Assembly: GCA_034766995.1 (NCBI GenBank) | Contig: CM068313.1 | Coordinates: 38,979,996 to 39,043,995, forward strand | Direction of reading: 5' to 3' | Origin: Acanthacorydalis orientalis | Lineage: Eukaryota > Arthropoda > Insecta > Megaloptera > Corydalidae | DNA: 64,000 bases | Shown: piece by piece, positions 47,171-58,778 of the stretch | How the letters are laid out: every line of letters begins with the position of its first letter | Position numbering within the stretch: the first letter of the stretch is position 1 | Position numbers and translations under genes: made by a program | The notes under the pieces: generated by a model | Databases searched by the model: none | Told to the model about the DNA's origin: nothing | What the model saw: the letters and a program-made list of their open reading frames with translations, nothing else

Positions 47171-48059
47171 CTGTTTGTTTACTAAGCTAAAAAGACAGTT
47201 ATATAATACATTAGTATTTTAGTGATTATAAAGCATTATAGCAATATACATTACACAGTTGAAGGTTTAAATAATTTATTAATTTTAATAAATATGATTT
47301 GTAAATTTAATGGAAATGTGTGTTTGAGGAAACGCTAAAAAGGAAATTAATGGAGTGTTTGAAAGAGGACGATTGTATGGTTTTTATAATTATTACCTAG
47401 GATAAACTATAGAGAATAAATAAAGGAAAATAGAATGCTTAAATGTAATCATCCATGTGTTGAAATTTTAGAAGAGTTAAGTAGTTTTTCTTTCATACTT
47501 GAATAATGTTTTATGTTTTTTTATCATAATATACTGATATAGTATTAAATAATTAACTTTCGAAAGATTTTTTCAATTTATTTTGTTAACATTCTATTTA
47601 TTTTCAACTATATGTTTTAATTGTTTTGATTTGCATATAGATTATTCGACCAAATTTTCTGGTTCAAACTGTTTTTAACGCCATTAAAATAAAATAATTT
47701 TTTTCAAAAGTGTAATTAAATAATTTATTTGATTCCATTTGTATGCATGTTTGATGTATTCTGGAAAAAATGTTTTATAAGAATGATTCGATCTCAATGC
47801 GTTTTGAAATATATATTAAGCGAATATAATAATGAGAATAGATATAGTTTCAGTTTGCGTTCAAAAAAATACATTTAAGAAAGTACTATTTTGAAAGAAT
47901 TTAAAAAATTACAAATAATTATTGTAATTTGCATACTGGTTTCTATTTCGATTATTAATGAAGATATAATAAATAAAAAGCAATACCACAGAGTAAAATA
48001 ACTATTTCCGTCATTATATCAGGGCATATAATTTAAGTTGTTCACAAATTTGTTGGACT

Positions 48060-48300
48060 ATTGTGTACCACTACCCCATACATCATCCGGTGACATATTC
48101 GTAATGGTATGATAATATGTACACTGCACGGCTACGAAGGGGTGGTTTGGGGGTACTAGTAGTCATGTACGACTTTGGTAAGAGGGCAGAGTTCTCGTAC
48201 CACCCCGTTATCCCCTTGTCCCATCAACGGATCGCACGAGCAATTTTCGTTAGCCAGATTGCGTTATCAATCTCTTTCATACTCGATTTTCTTATTGTCG
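48060..48300 (+). other. GC-richer segment with an open frame, faintly H4-like
   Basis: The frame 48117..48497 (126 codons) starts MYTARLRRGGLGVLVVMYDF. Histone H4 has RLARRGG followed ten residues later by IYEE, so a distant match is possible, but the rest of the frame does not follow H4 and its end is TA/TG repeat. The sequence is clearly richer in GC than its neighbourhood (GGGGTGGTTTGGGGGTACTA). Unidentified. Confidence 0.2.
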
Positions 48301-48417
48301 ACTTGAAGAGGAAGTGCTTTGAACATATTATCAACAGTAAAAAATGCAGTTTTAAAAATTTTAATGATAATTTTTGTATCTGTGTTTTGTACAAACATGA
48401 ATGCATACATTTAGAGT

Positions 48418-48478
48418 TTATATATATATATATATATCTGTGTGTGTGTGTGTTGTGTGCATGTGTGTGTATGTTTAT
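48418..48478. repeat. Compound (TA)n-(TG)n microsatellite
   Basis: Short TA run followed by interrupted TG/TGTGCATG units. Just downstream TAATTCAATGTTGTTACTA is present twice, near 48496 and 48541. Confidence 0.9.
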
Positions 48479-49018
48479 GAATAAATATTTTTGTTAATTC
48501 AATGTTGTTACTAGAATTATAATAATTAAATTTAATTATATAATTCAATGTTGTTACTATAATCCAATTACATTTCAAACATTATATAAAATTCAATTTG
48601 AATATTTTTTTTTTGTAAATAGTATTAAAAAAGTGTAATTTAATAAAGAAAAACTGCATGTAATAGTTATTTTTATAAAAGATCCAATTGTGTACTAAAT
48701 AGGTTAAAACATTCTTAAAATAAATCGTTCAATTAAATATAATTATTTTAAATATTTGTATTATTTTTAAATTTTTAAAGAAACCAAATAAATTTTCTTG
48801 ATTCTAATACGATATAAATTTATTATATAACCACAAATATTATTGATGCAAAATTATTTATAAAAATATAGACAATAATTTTCGACAAGGATATTTTAAC
48901 AAGAAAATATATTACTAATTTGTTCTTATTTAAAACATTTTCTTATAGTTTTTATATTTCAATAAAATTTATATTTATTACATTAATTTTTTATTAAAAT
49001 ATTTTTATTATTATTGTC

Positions 49019-49021
<3 letters not shown>

Positions 49022-49063
<42 letters not shown>
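49022..49063. repeat. (TA)n microsatellite
   Basis: 42 bp, pure. 48515-50730 otherwise shows only AT-rich sequence with nothing recognised. Confidence 0.95.
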
Positions 49064-49065
<2 letters not shown>

Positions 49066-50729
49066 AGTTTATAGAAACAGTTCTGCTATTAGTCTCATGT
49101 TGAAAAAAATATGAAATATTCGACGAGTTAATTAGTTACAAAAAGTGTTAAGTTCATTAAATATTAATGAATTGAAATATTTATGAAATACCTTCAAAAA
49201 AAAAAACGTTATTCGAGCGTAAAAAAATAATTAATAAACACGAGTTGATGGGCATGCATCATATTCGACGACAAATTGACTAATGAACATAAATAAAAGT
49301 ATTTCAAAGAATGTTTCATAAATAAACATCTTTAATCTTTTTATAAATATAAATCTTTGTTATATCCTCATGTCATATGCTACATATATGTTGGTAAATA
49401 TCATGAAAGAGACTATCAATCCATTGTCTGATAATCAATCAATCTTTACTACAACAATAAGACAAATCTGCAGACAATACCACATACATTTTCTCTGCTT
49501 AATTAATATCAAATCTAGCACAAAAACGATATCACTTCACGCATGAAAATACTAATGCGTTGCCCAAAGAAAAATGTAACACAATCAACACAAGATGAAA
49601 ATATTTTGCAGATATGAGTGCTGAGACCATTTCGAATATACATGTTTATAGTGCTTGTTGCATTATAATGTGATGAAATATTCACTATGTTTCATAGGTA
49701 TTTAATTATTTCTTCGTTAGAATTACGTATTATACTTTTTGAAACTACTAAATAAATATCTTTTGATATAATTTTATTTTTTTAATAAACAGAACTTTCA
49801 AAAATTTCAGAACAGTGATGATATTTGATCGATATTTTATATTTATTTACAACGCACTCGTTTATTTTATTAATTAACAGGAATACAATAATTATTTAGA
49901 TATTTTTAATCAGGATAGCAAACTTGATAATCTATTTTCATAAGGGAAAAAGATTCTTATTTTTCATTTCAGTCTATTCTTAAATAAATAACAAAATCAT
50001 AAATTTGTACTTTTCAATTAATTTTGATTTTTATTTTGAATAAAATATGTTTCATTTTATGAAAAATTATTTATAAGTAGTTATGTTATTAAGATCAGAT
50101 ATTTAATATTAGAAAATATCATATAATAAACATTTGATTCATTAAAATTCGGTTTTAACAAGCATGGATATAATGAATTCTTTACTATATTATTATATTG
50201 AGAAAGCCTTCACAAGAATTTTGGTTCAGGATAACATCTATGTGAAATTTACCTGTAATTAATATAATAAAAAAATGGTTATACTAAGAAATATTGTTGG
50301 TCCTGAGCGTTTCTATATTCGAGATAGAATGTATATTTAAAAATAATATTTCTTATATTCAAATTATAAATAACGAATATGAAATATTAGCAACAATATT
50401 AGCGAAAGAAATTTTCTTACACATGTTAATTTTGAACTATTTTTACTAATATCGAATTCTATTAAATAGAAAAATATAATAGTAAATTCCACTGAACTAA
50501 ATTTATTATTATAAATTAATTTTTGTCTACTTAAATTGACTTATACGTTCAATAAGATCGTTAATAAACAATAAATTTACTTTCTGTAGCACAATTATGA
50601 TTAAAACATTAAAAGATAATAATAATTAAATTCCAATAAATGAAATAAAAGTAATAAATAATAAAATCGATCAAAAAATACTTCCAAAATTAGATAGATT
50701 ATATAAAAACGTGTATGTATACACACATA

Positions 50730-50761
<32 letters not shown>

Positions 50762-50763
50762 AC

Positions 50764-51435
50764 ATGATGGGTTTTTAAATGGGCATGAACATGCCTAGTT
50801 GTTGGTTGGCGCGAAGTTCTTTCTTGTTCCTCTTCGTCTTCAATTGTTGACTTTTGAAATTGGCTAACGATTTTGTTGTCATTTAAAACTTGGTCTCCAA
50901 CTTCATTCTCATTTCTGTTTAGCCATTCCCGGATATCTTCGTCATCACAACCTGAGCAACCAGGTATCTCGTGTAAAATATCCGCAGCTGCTGCATCAGT
51001 CGAAAGTTTTTCTCCGTGAACTCCGAGTTATCTAATGCCATGGCATGATTTGAAGTTTCTTAGCCAACTTTGGCTTGCCTTGAAATCGGATTCTCCACCC
51101 AATTTTTCAATGAAAGGACGCGTTCGTTCACATAGAATATTACCCGGTATAGGTTCTCTGTGACTACGTTTTTGCAAAAACGGAACAAAAAGTTCTTCAT
51201 TCAAAGATGTGTTTTCTAGTTTCCTCATTGTTTGTCGACATGGCTCATCGACTTCGAAATATTTTTGAAAATTTTTGCTTCATTTTTCTTTAGGAAATGG
51301 ATAGTCGATGAATCAATGTTCTACTCACGATATTTTCTGTACTGTAACACCTTTTTCCAACAAACCAGCGATTTTAATTTGATCCCCTAATGTGAGCAAT
51401 ACGCGGTTTTCTTCTTTAGATTTTTCTGTATCCAT
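50764..51435 (-). pseudogene. Tigger/jerky-like (pogo) transposase remnant without DDE
   Basis: The minus-strand ATG at 51435 begins MDTEKSKEENRVLLTLGDQI and then KIAGLLEKGV, the first CENP-B-type HTH. After stops and a deletion comes the second CENP-B HTH: TMRKLENTSLNEELFVPFLQ, KRSHREPIPGNILCERTRPF, GGESDFKASQSWLRNFKSCH-GIR. Next is VHGEKLSTDAAAADI, and then abruptly the acidic C-terminal tail typical of Tigger proteins (CSGCDDEDIREWLNRNENE, DQVLNDNKIV, EDEEEQERTS). The roughly 200-residue DDE domain that belongs between these parts is missing. The open stretch 51028..51228 is only part of this gene. Confidence 0.85.
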
Positions 51436-51696
51436 TGTATCAAACAAATTTATTAAATCGTACAAGAAACAATCAGTTCAATGGTTATATGATGACTGAT
51501 TTAAGAACAAAATCGAAATATGCTGAAAAGTTTCACCAGCAGATACTAACATGGGCCAGTAAAAATAATAAACAAAATAAATTTAGACAATGAAACAATA
51601 TTCAATAGCTTATCTCAATTTCATTCACTCATAATATGATTATTTATGTTAAAACCAAAAAAAATGATTTGTCTGGTGTAACATTATAAGATATAA

Positions 51697-51786
51697 TATA
51701 TATTTATATATATATATATATACATTATAATTATCTGGCCGGATAATCGGTTCCGGACAATTGGATTCCTAATAATTGGAGTTCTA

Positions 51787-51834
<48 letters not shown>

Positions 51835-51945
51835 AAATAATTTATATTTATATAGAAGAACTATCAGATTGTTACAGATATTAAAACGAAGTGGTTTTGT
51901 ACACACACACATACATATAAATATATATATATATATATATATATG
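51697..51945. repeat. TA-tract cluster around the Tigger-type end
   Basis: TA tracts at 51697-51722, 51791-51831 and 51919-51945 (the last preceded by CACACACACATACATA) surround the terminal repeat at 51735-51789. Confidence 0.9.
51735..51789 (-). repeat. Pogo/Tigger-type terminal repeat
   Basis: Read on minus it begins CAGTAGAACTCCAATTATTA and continues with repeated GGA-CAATTG/GGATAATCGG-like units, the arrangement of Tigger/pogo ends (CAGT plus ATAATCCGG motifs). It lies 300 bp upstream of the Tigger-like pseudogene start and is probably its 5' end. A TGTA and a (TA)n tract follow directly. No matching 3' end was found below 50764, where another TA tract begins. Confidence 0.65.
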
Positions 51946-52439
51946 AGTATAATTATTTTAAAATTGCAGCATGCTCATTTGAGTGAAATAAATGTTTTTA
52001 TAATGATTAACAATATTATTTTAATTTGAATGTAATTTAAATATTGTTGATAAATTCAATTTGCAATTATTGTTTTAATAATATTTCTAACAAGGAAAAT
52101 AAGACTGGAAAGTTTTAAGCGAAATCGTATTTTTAAATTGCTGATTTACATAAAATCAAATTTTTTAAACCAATTACAGAGAATGATATCGCATATGATA
52201 GAGCATAAATATCCAGATGAAAATGATGCATAAACATCCAATATTAACTCGAGGAAATTATTCAAAATACATTTTCACTATTTACTTCAAGATAAATCAA
52301 TATATAAATTATTATATGGATTATATTACTGCTACAAGAATTATTTAATCATCTAGTAACTTCTTCTGCCTGTTTGGATTTCAAAACCTATTTCACAAAC
52401 GATTTTACGATATGATCTAAAAAATTCATGGTCAATAAT

Positions 52440-52970
52440 GATTTACTGAACATTTCTGACCAGAAACATTTTCTGTGAACTGTGGCGTGAAAAAATCACT
52501 CGCGGAAGTGAATTTAATCACAGCGTTAGAACTGTACGTACAAATCTATTTAGATGTCTGAAAATATTATAATTATCGCGTGAAGATTTTCGTTCACATC
52601 TTATCGAAACTCGATCGATTCAGCACACGTTTCTGAAACTGTCGAGCTGCTTATTACATCTGCCCGTCGCAGCTTCCGCTCATACCATGCACATGTCCTG
52701 AAATAAATAAATCCTGCGAGTTTTGCGTCACATTAAGAAACATCATGTCAGGGCGTCATCATTTCTGCTTTCATTCGCTGACAAATGACAATCTATGCAT
52801 GCTTATGTGTTAGTAAAATGTATTTGTGTACAACGTCGTCTGTTTCCACAGTCGACCACGATCTGTCACGGCGTGGGCGTTGTTTACTGCCTCTTTATAT
52901 TAGCGAGTGTCAAGCTTTAGGAACATATTAACTGGCGATACGCATGGAGGATCAAGGAACTTGCTCTGAA
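52440..52970. promoter_or_regulatory. High-complexity island, candidate enhancer or promoter
   Basis: Complex, GC-richer sequence without a reading frame. GCGTGGGCG at 52871-52879 is a perfect Egr/zif268-type site, followed immediately by TTGTTTAC, a forkhead core. Other motifs include TCGAAACTCGATCGATTC, TTTTGCGTCACATT and GCTGACAAATGACA. It is bounded by TA/CA repeats at 52983. The function is inferred from motif content only. Confidence 0.35.
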
Positions 52971-52982
52971 CTATATTATACA

Positions 52983-53213
52983 GGCATACACACACACACA
53001 CACTAAACATATGTATCTACATATATATACACACATCTATACATATGTTCGTTAAGTTAGTAGCAGCACTAACATACTAAAGAGACGTAGACAGCAACAC
53101 TAGACTAGTTGTCATTTACATTAATAGATAATAAAAGTGATTAGTAGATAAACTTTCTTGTCTACATATAAACATATATACCTATATACACACTCACGTA
53201 TAAGCTACTAACT

Positions 53214-53278
<65 letters not shown>

Positions 53279-53293
53279 TTATATATACACACG
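52983..53293. repeat. CA/TA repeat-rich block
   Basis: CACACACACACA at 52989, then mixed TATACATA/CACACA sequence and a long interrupted TA array at 53214-53275. AACTTAC/GTTAGTAGC-type motifs recur between (53050-53110, 53195-53215). Confidence 0.85.
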
Positions 53294-53798
53294 AACATGT
53301 ATGTAACTTGTATCTAAAATCATACACCATCATGTAGAAAAAAAATGTCGCGTCAAAAATGTTTAGAACGGGCGTAATCTAAAAATATTTCATAATGAAT
53401 AGCGTACACTCGTACATTCATATGTATTTTTCTCTAATAACAACATATTCTTTTTTAAAAAAACTTAGATCCGTACATTCATAAAGAAAATTATGTTTCC
53501 GAAACCGTATTATGTAGAGAACAGCTAAGTCTTTCATTAAATTAAGATATGTGAATTATTATACAGTTTATTATTTTTATACAATATGGCTTGCAGTATA
53601 CATTTATGATGATATTCTATTATTGACCATATCGAAATATGAAAATCGTCAGAGGCGGTAGAAAGAGATTATTTATTAATAAATATTATAAGATGAATGA
53701 ATGTATCGTAAGGTAATGAACATTTTTAATAAATGTTATATGATTAAACAGATTGTTGTAAATGATTGATTAAAGTTTAAATTGTAATAACAAACTGT

Positions 53799-55025
53799 GA
53801 GGTTGGTGGAAAAATCATTGCGGTTTTTATCATTTATAAGTTTGGCGGTGGTGTTTCTAGCTACTGTTATCTTTTTTATAGTCATGTGATACATCATTGT
53901 AAACAATGAAATTAGCACTATCGATTTAAGCTTGCTTATTTTTTTCATTCTTTAGTATTGTGGGATATAATCTCTCAAATAAGTCATGGAAAAAAGAAAA
54001 TTCATGCTATTTTCCTGTATGAGTTTAAATTAGGACTTAAAATGACAGACACTGCTCGAAATATCAAATATGTTTTTGGCGAAGACGTATTCAACGATAT
54101 TCAACGTACAGCTGAATACTAGTTCCAAAAATTTCCTAATGGAAACGAAAACATTGATAATGAGGAGGATCGTGGACTTCTTTCAGCTATAGATAATAAT
54201 GATTTAAGAACCATTAGTGAAGCGGACCCACGTAAAACAACAAGAAGTGGTAGAAGAACTCAATGTTGATCATTCAACAGTTGTTCGAAATTTGAGTTCA
54301 ATTGGAAAAAACAAAAAAGCTGGATAAATGTGTGCTATACGAACAAAAATGATACAAAAATGATCCTTTTCTTGACCGGATTATCACATGTGATGAAAAG
54401 TGGATTCTCTACAGTAATCGGAAACGTTCCTCACAGTGGGTAGACCGAGGAGAAGCAGCAAAACAGTTTCCTAAACCGAAGCTTCATGAAAAAAGATTAT
54501 GATCACTGTTTGAGGGTCGGAAAGTGGCATCATTCACTACAACTTCTTAAATCCTGGTGAAACAATAACAGTAGAAAAGTATTGTCAGGAAGTTGAAAGA
54601 ATGCATGTGAAGTTGCATCGTTTACGATAAGCATTAATCAATCGAAGAGGACCAATTCATCTTCGTGACAACCCCCTACTACTCGGCTCACAAATGACTT
54701 TAAAAAAAAATAAATGAACTGGGTTATGAAACCTTACCTCATCCACCTTATTCTCCCACAGATTATCATTTTTTAAAACATTTGAGTAATTTCCTACGAG
54801 AGAAGGTTTTCAAAGATGAAGTAACAGCTCAAAGCGCTTTCGATGAATTCGTTAATTCCAAGACTCCAGAATTCTATCTTGTAGAAATAAACAAACTTGT
54901 TTCCCGTTGGGAGAAATATGCGCCGGCCAATGATCTCTATTTTGATTAATAAATACAATTTTTAACTGGTATGTGCATTTTTATAGTCGATACGTAAAAA
55001 CCGCAATTATTTTTGCACCATCTTA
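53799..55025 (+). mobile_element. Near full-length mariner, cecropia/Hsmar1 type
   Basis: About 1.23 kb, bounded by GGTTGGTGGAAAAATCATTG at the left and its complement CAATTATTTTTGCACC then ATCTTA at the right. The terminal repeats resemble those of human Hsmar1/MADE1. It spans the whole transposase gene, although the gene is decayed. It is clearly different in sequence from the deleted copies A-C, so it is not their direct parent. Confidence 0.9.
53986..54949 (+). pseudogene. Mariner transposase (D,D34D) pseudogene
   Basis: Family features in order: MEKRK start; HTH (MTDTARNIKYVFGED); DHSTVVRNL linker; first catalytic Asp in RIITCDEKW (codon near 54392); SQWVDRGEAAKQFPKPK; second Asp in HLRDN (codon near 54667); third Asp in PPYSPTDYHF (codon near 54761); and a C-terminus ending in DLYFD and TAA at 54949. 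The signature normally reads YSPDLxPxDYH, so four residues are missing before the third Asp. Several frameshifts (one at a poly-A run near 54700) and premature stops, including a TAG in the HTH at about 54119, rule out function. The usual length of about 345 residues is otherwise retained. Confidence 0.9.
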
Positions 55026-55430
55026 ATGCTGACAGTAATTATGAAATGCTTGAATTGTTATAATTGAGAATAGATAGTATATAATAAAATAATAATTTAA
55101 ATATTCCTTTGATAAGTTCTATATGTTCTTTATATTTCTGATTCCATTTTATAGTTGCTTCGTTTCGTTCTCGGATTTTTTTTATTCTTCTACTATATAA
55201 AAAAACTGAATTACATAGAAAAATTGTTCAATACAATATTATATGTTTGCTTTTCATTGTTAGTAACTTCGATGTAATATATACTTAAAATTACTTTTTT
55301 TTTGAGCTTTATGAATTATTTGAATATCAATATCACATAAACAATATAAATGCATAAGTTTCTCTGATATAAGACAAAATTCAAATCTATTTATGAGTGG
55401 TTTATTAGTTCCTTTTTATTACTTAAAATG

Positions 55431-55435
<5 letters not shown>

Positions 55436-55480
<45 letters not shown>
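55436..55480. repeat. (TA)n microsatellite
   Basis: About 44 bp. 55026-55435 has no recognised gene. Confidence 0.95.
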
Positions 55481-55483
<3 letters not shown>

Positions 55484-55539
55484 CACCTAGAATCATAGAT
55501 ATTGATTTATTAAAATATTTATATCATCAAAATCAAACA

Positions 55540-56030
55540 GTGTAATCACAATGCATAAAATGCATTTTTATTATCGACTCTACGTAGAAATATTTCATAA
55601 ATTGTAATGCAGTCATAATTGATGCGATGTGGAATGCATTTCGGAAGTTATTTGAATGCTAATATGATCGCAAAGCTCCGGAAACTATATATTGTTGTGA
55701 TTGTTTGATTGGGTGCATTACCGTTTTACGAGTCATATATGCAGTTGACATCCGATATTATGAATAATTTCACGAATTTGATTTATTCTCGTTGTAATGA
55801 AAAATATCGTTGACCCTTTTTCACATCAATACATTCACAACATGTTAAAATAATATTACGTCGCACTCATATAATCATGAACTTTTTGAAATTTTTAATT
55901 AATATTATATTTTTGTTCATAACGTCACACGCCGGATTTTTTATTGCGACGAATTACATTATATTAGCAAATTTCGTTATGAGGAATAATTAAATCAGTT
56001 TTTATTCTTAAACTTATAGTGTTAACCTGA
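55540..56030. other. Complex non-coding stretch
   Basis: Moderately complex sequence without microsatellites, with repeated short motifs such as ATGCATTT and TAATGCAGTCATAATTG. No frame longer than about 60 codons with any domain. Candidate regulatory sequence at most. Confidence 0.2.
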
Positions 56031-56442
56031 CTTCATCATTACATTTATATAGATTTTTTTTGGATTTAACAGATGTTCGTTTATGCGAATTTGATAATAA
56101 ATATTTTTTTGAAGAACTTGTTAATATTAAAGTTTAACACAACGATTTTTTTAAATGGACGGTTGTTTGAATATAAACTGTTTAATTAAAATTACTAGTT
56201 TTGATCATTACTAATAATTTTGTGCGAATTAATAACTTTAATTATTTAAGTTATAATAAAATAACTTATTTAGACTTGTAGATCAATGTATATATTCCAT
56301 AAATGAACTAAATATTTTAATGATTTGTTTATAATCATCTTCTTCAACTGACTCCTGTTAGTTCACTGTTGAAGTTCTGTTACGACTGACCCCGTTCTGA
56401 TAACTTGATGATAACAGTGACCCAAATGGATTCATTCAAACG

Positions 56443-57011
56443 TTCTGTCGGTAGAAAAATAATTGGGGATTATGCCCTTCAAAATTATATACATTTACAG
56501 TTTCTTTTTTAATTTCCCGATTGTTTTAAGTGGTCCAGAACAGTTGGATGACTAACGCCTAACTTTTGTGTAAGCTCTAGAATTGTTGTGCGTGGTTCTG
56601 ATTCAACTAACACCTTCAGTTGAACGTTATGAACTGAAGAAGGACGCTCGTGACCTTCTTCATCTGCGAGGATCTCGTTCCCGTTATGGAATTTTTGAAA
56701 CTACCATTGCACCGTATGTTCCTTAACAGTATCCACATCAAAATCATCGTTGACTTTACAAGCAGTTTCTACTGCTTTACTACCCGTTTTGAACTCGTAG
56801 AAAAAATTGCTCTAATTTGCATCTTTTCCATCTTTAATTCAATATCCCAATTTGAATCAAAATTAATAATAAAACCAAAGTCGATATTACTAAAATACAG
56901 ATCGAAAAATTCACTCTAAAATAATATTAATATGAACACGATAAAATGATGAAAAACATTAAGGTTAGAATTCAGAAAACAAAAATCGCAATTATTTTCC
57001 TACCAACCTAA
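56443..57011 (-). mobile_element. Internally deleted mariner, copy C (minus strand)
   Basis: About 569 bp on the minus strand. The right edge on the plus strand is CAATTATTTTCCTACCAACC followed by TAA, the best-preserved terminal repeat of the family; a TA follows. The left edge is TTCTGTCGGTAGAAAAATAA. Read on minus it has the same order as copies A and B: terminal repeat, 5' UTR, HTH-coding part, the shared TTTGAAGGGCATAAT junction, terminal repeat. Confidence 0.85.
56500..56831 (-). pseudogene. Mariner transposase N-terminal (HTH) fragment, copy C
   Basis: The minus-strand ATG at 56831 gives MEKMQIRAIF and then, after a frameshift, YEFKTGSKAVETACKVNDDF, a premature TAG after the QW of the first HTH, DEEGHERPSSVHN, and LVESEPRTTILELTQKLGV with SHPTVLDHLK. 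It contains the complete two-HTH region of an Hsmar1-like transposase with few lesions and no catalytic domain. The plus-strand open frame 56650..56919 is only its shadow. Confidence 0.8.
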
Positions 57012-58216
57012 TATCAATGGAATCACAGGTATAGAAACAAGCAGTTGTAATTTTTATTAATAAATTTAAACTATTTTTTATCAGCTATTATAATTAATTA
57101 TTTAACTGTTTGTATTATCTGCATTGCTATTATAAGTAATTATTACCTGTTGGTATTACCTTTTGTATTTTTATAAACGTGCAATTCACCTATTATTTTT
57201 ATAAATTTTCAACACATTACTACAATGGATCGTTTTCAGATAGTTTGTATTTCATAAACTTTAATTCATAAAACTTTGGTAATGTAATTAATTGAAGATA
57301 TAAATTATTTTATCACTTAAGATTAAATTTAAAAAATCTATTTTTTAAAAATTCAAAATAATACTAAGTAAATACATTTGGTTTTCGGTTACTTTTTTTA
57401 GAATACGCATCGTTATTTACTTTTTTACCTAAACGCGTTAATTTTCATTATTGAGACAAATAATTTATTTCTTTTTCGTATTATTTATTAAAAAAAAACC
57501 TCTTTGAAATATATTATTTTATTAAAACAATACTTTTAATAATTTATTTTTATATAATAAATGTTTAGTTTATTAATATTGTAAGAATATTTTAAATTAT
57601 GTGTACTGAAAAAGTATGTATTTTTTAAAAAAAATCATTGAAAATTATGTACTATTTTTTATATTTTATGTATACAAATATTACAATTAAAATTTATTTG
57701 TATTTTATCATTTATACATCATTGCTAAATTTCTTCCATTATTAATTAAGAATTTCATAGTTTTAAATTGCAATAACAATACATTAACATCAAATAGTAT
57801 ACTTTTTTATTGTTTTAATTTACAGCCTTGAAAATACAAATCAATAATCAAATCATATCAGTCTTAGACGAAAATAAAATTGATTAAATGAGTAAATGAT
57901 AGAAATAAGTTAAAAATATTTTCTATAGCGTAATAATGATGGATTTATATTATCTTTAAATTAAATTCCTAAGTCTTTAATCTGAGTTTTATTCATTACT
58001 TATCTGAAATTATTAAATATTTTTAATAATTTCAATTATTAAAATTATGAAATTATTGTGATTAGGAAATAGGTGATCCAATGGAATGTGTTTTCAAGGA
58101 ATGTATTCTTTTTGTTTTTATTAAGCTACAAGCATTGAAATAATACTTCTTTATTAATGTGTTTACATGTATTTTCGATCGATAAAGTTAGAATAAAAAA
58201 CGCAATATTACATACA
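57012..58216. other. AT-rich stretch without recognised genes
   Basis: Very AT-rich unique sequence with no microsatellite, gene or element that I can support. Confidence 0.6.
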
Positions 58217-58700
58217 CAGTGGAATACGGTTATTATAATCATGGATAATATAATTAATAGGCTATTGTTATCATAATCAGTCGGTACCAAAACACTCTAT
58301 ATAAAATCAGTTAAAAATAATCCGCCTATTATAATCAAATTTCGGCTATAATTATCAATTCTGATAATTACACATGGAGACAAACGTTAAGAATTCTTAG
58401 CGAATTCGTATTAAATGTTCATTGATAATACACGCAAACAAACGACAGACAGCACTTGATAAGTTTTTAAAATAAATTTTGTGCTGTTCTCAAAAACAGT
58501 TGTTTATAAGACATGTAGCATTTATAAATACGTAATGTATTAAGTGTACAGTTTGTGATAAATATAAATTATACAAATGTCATAATTATTTGTAAGAAAT
58601 TGAGTTCAATAATAATTTTTTTTTATCCTCTGTTTAATGTTATCAGACGGTTATTGTTATCAAAAATTACAAGTCCTAAAGTGATCATAATAAACGGATT

Positions 58701-58706
<6 letters not shown>
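58217..58706. mobile_element. Pogo-like non-autonomous element (MITE)
   Basis: About 490 bp with imperfect terminal inverted repeats. The left end is CAGTGGAATACGGTTATTAT and the complement of the right end is TAGTGAAATCCGTTTATTAT. The similarity decays further in, but related TTATCATAATC/TTATNATAACC motifs recur on both sides. No transposase is visible inside. The right end abuts the (TA)n tract at 58706. The TIR style and TA target suggest mobilisation by a pogo/Tigger transposase. The open frame 58555..58785 is not credible because it ends in the TA repeat. Confidence 0.6.

Positions 58707-58778
<72 letters not shown>
58706..58778. repeat. (TA)n microsatellite abutting a MITE
   Basis: About 72 bp of TA starting at the right terminus of the pogo-like element. 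Confidence 0.95.

Noticed and set aside
53736..53948. 70-codon minus-strand frame
   Set aside because: It crosses the left TIR and 5' UTR of the Hsmar1-like mariner, so it cannot be an independent gene.
56650..56919. 89-codon plus-strand frame as a gene
   Set aside because: Antisense shadow of the HTH part of deleted mariner copy C.
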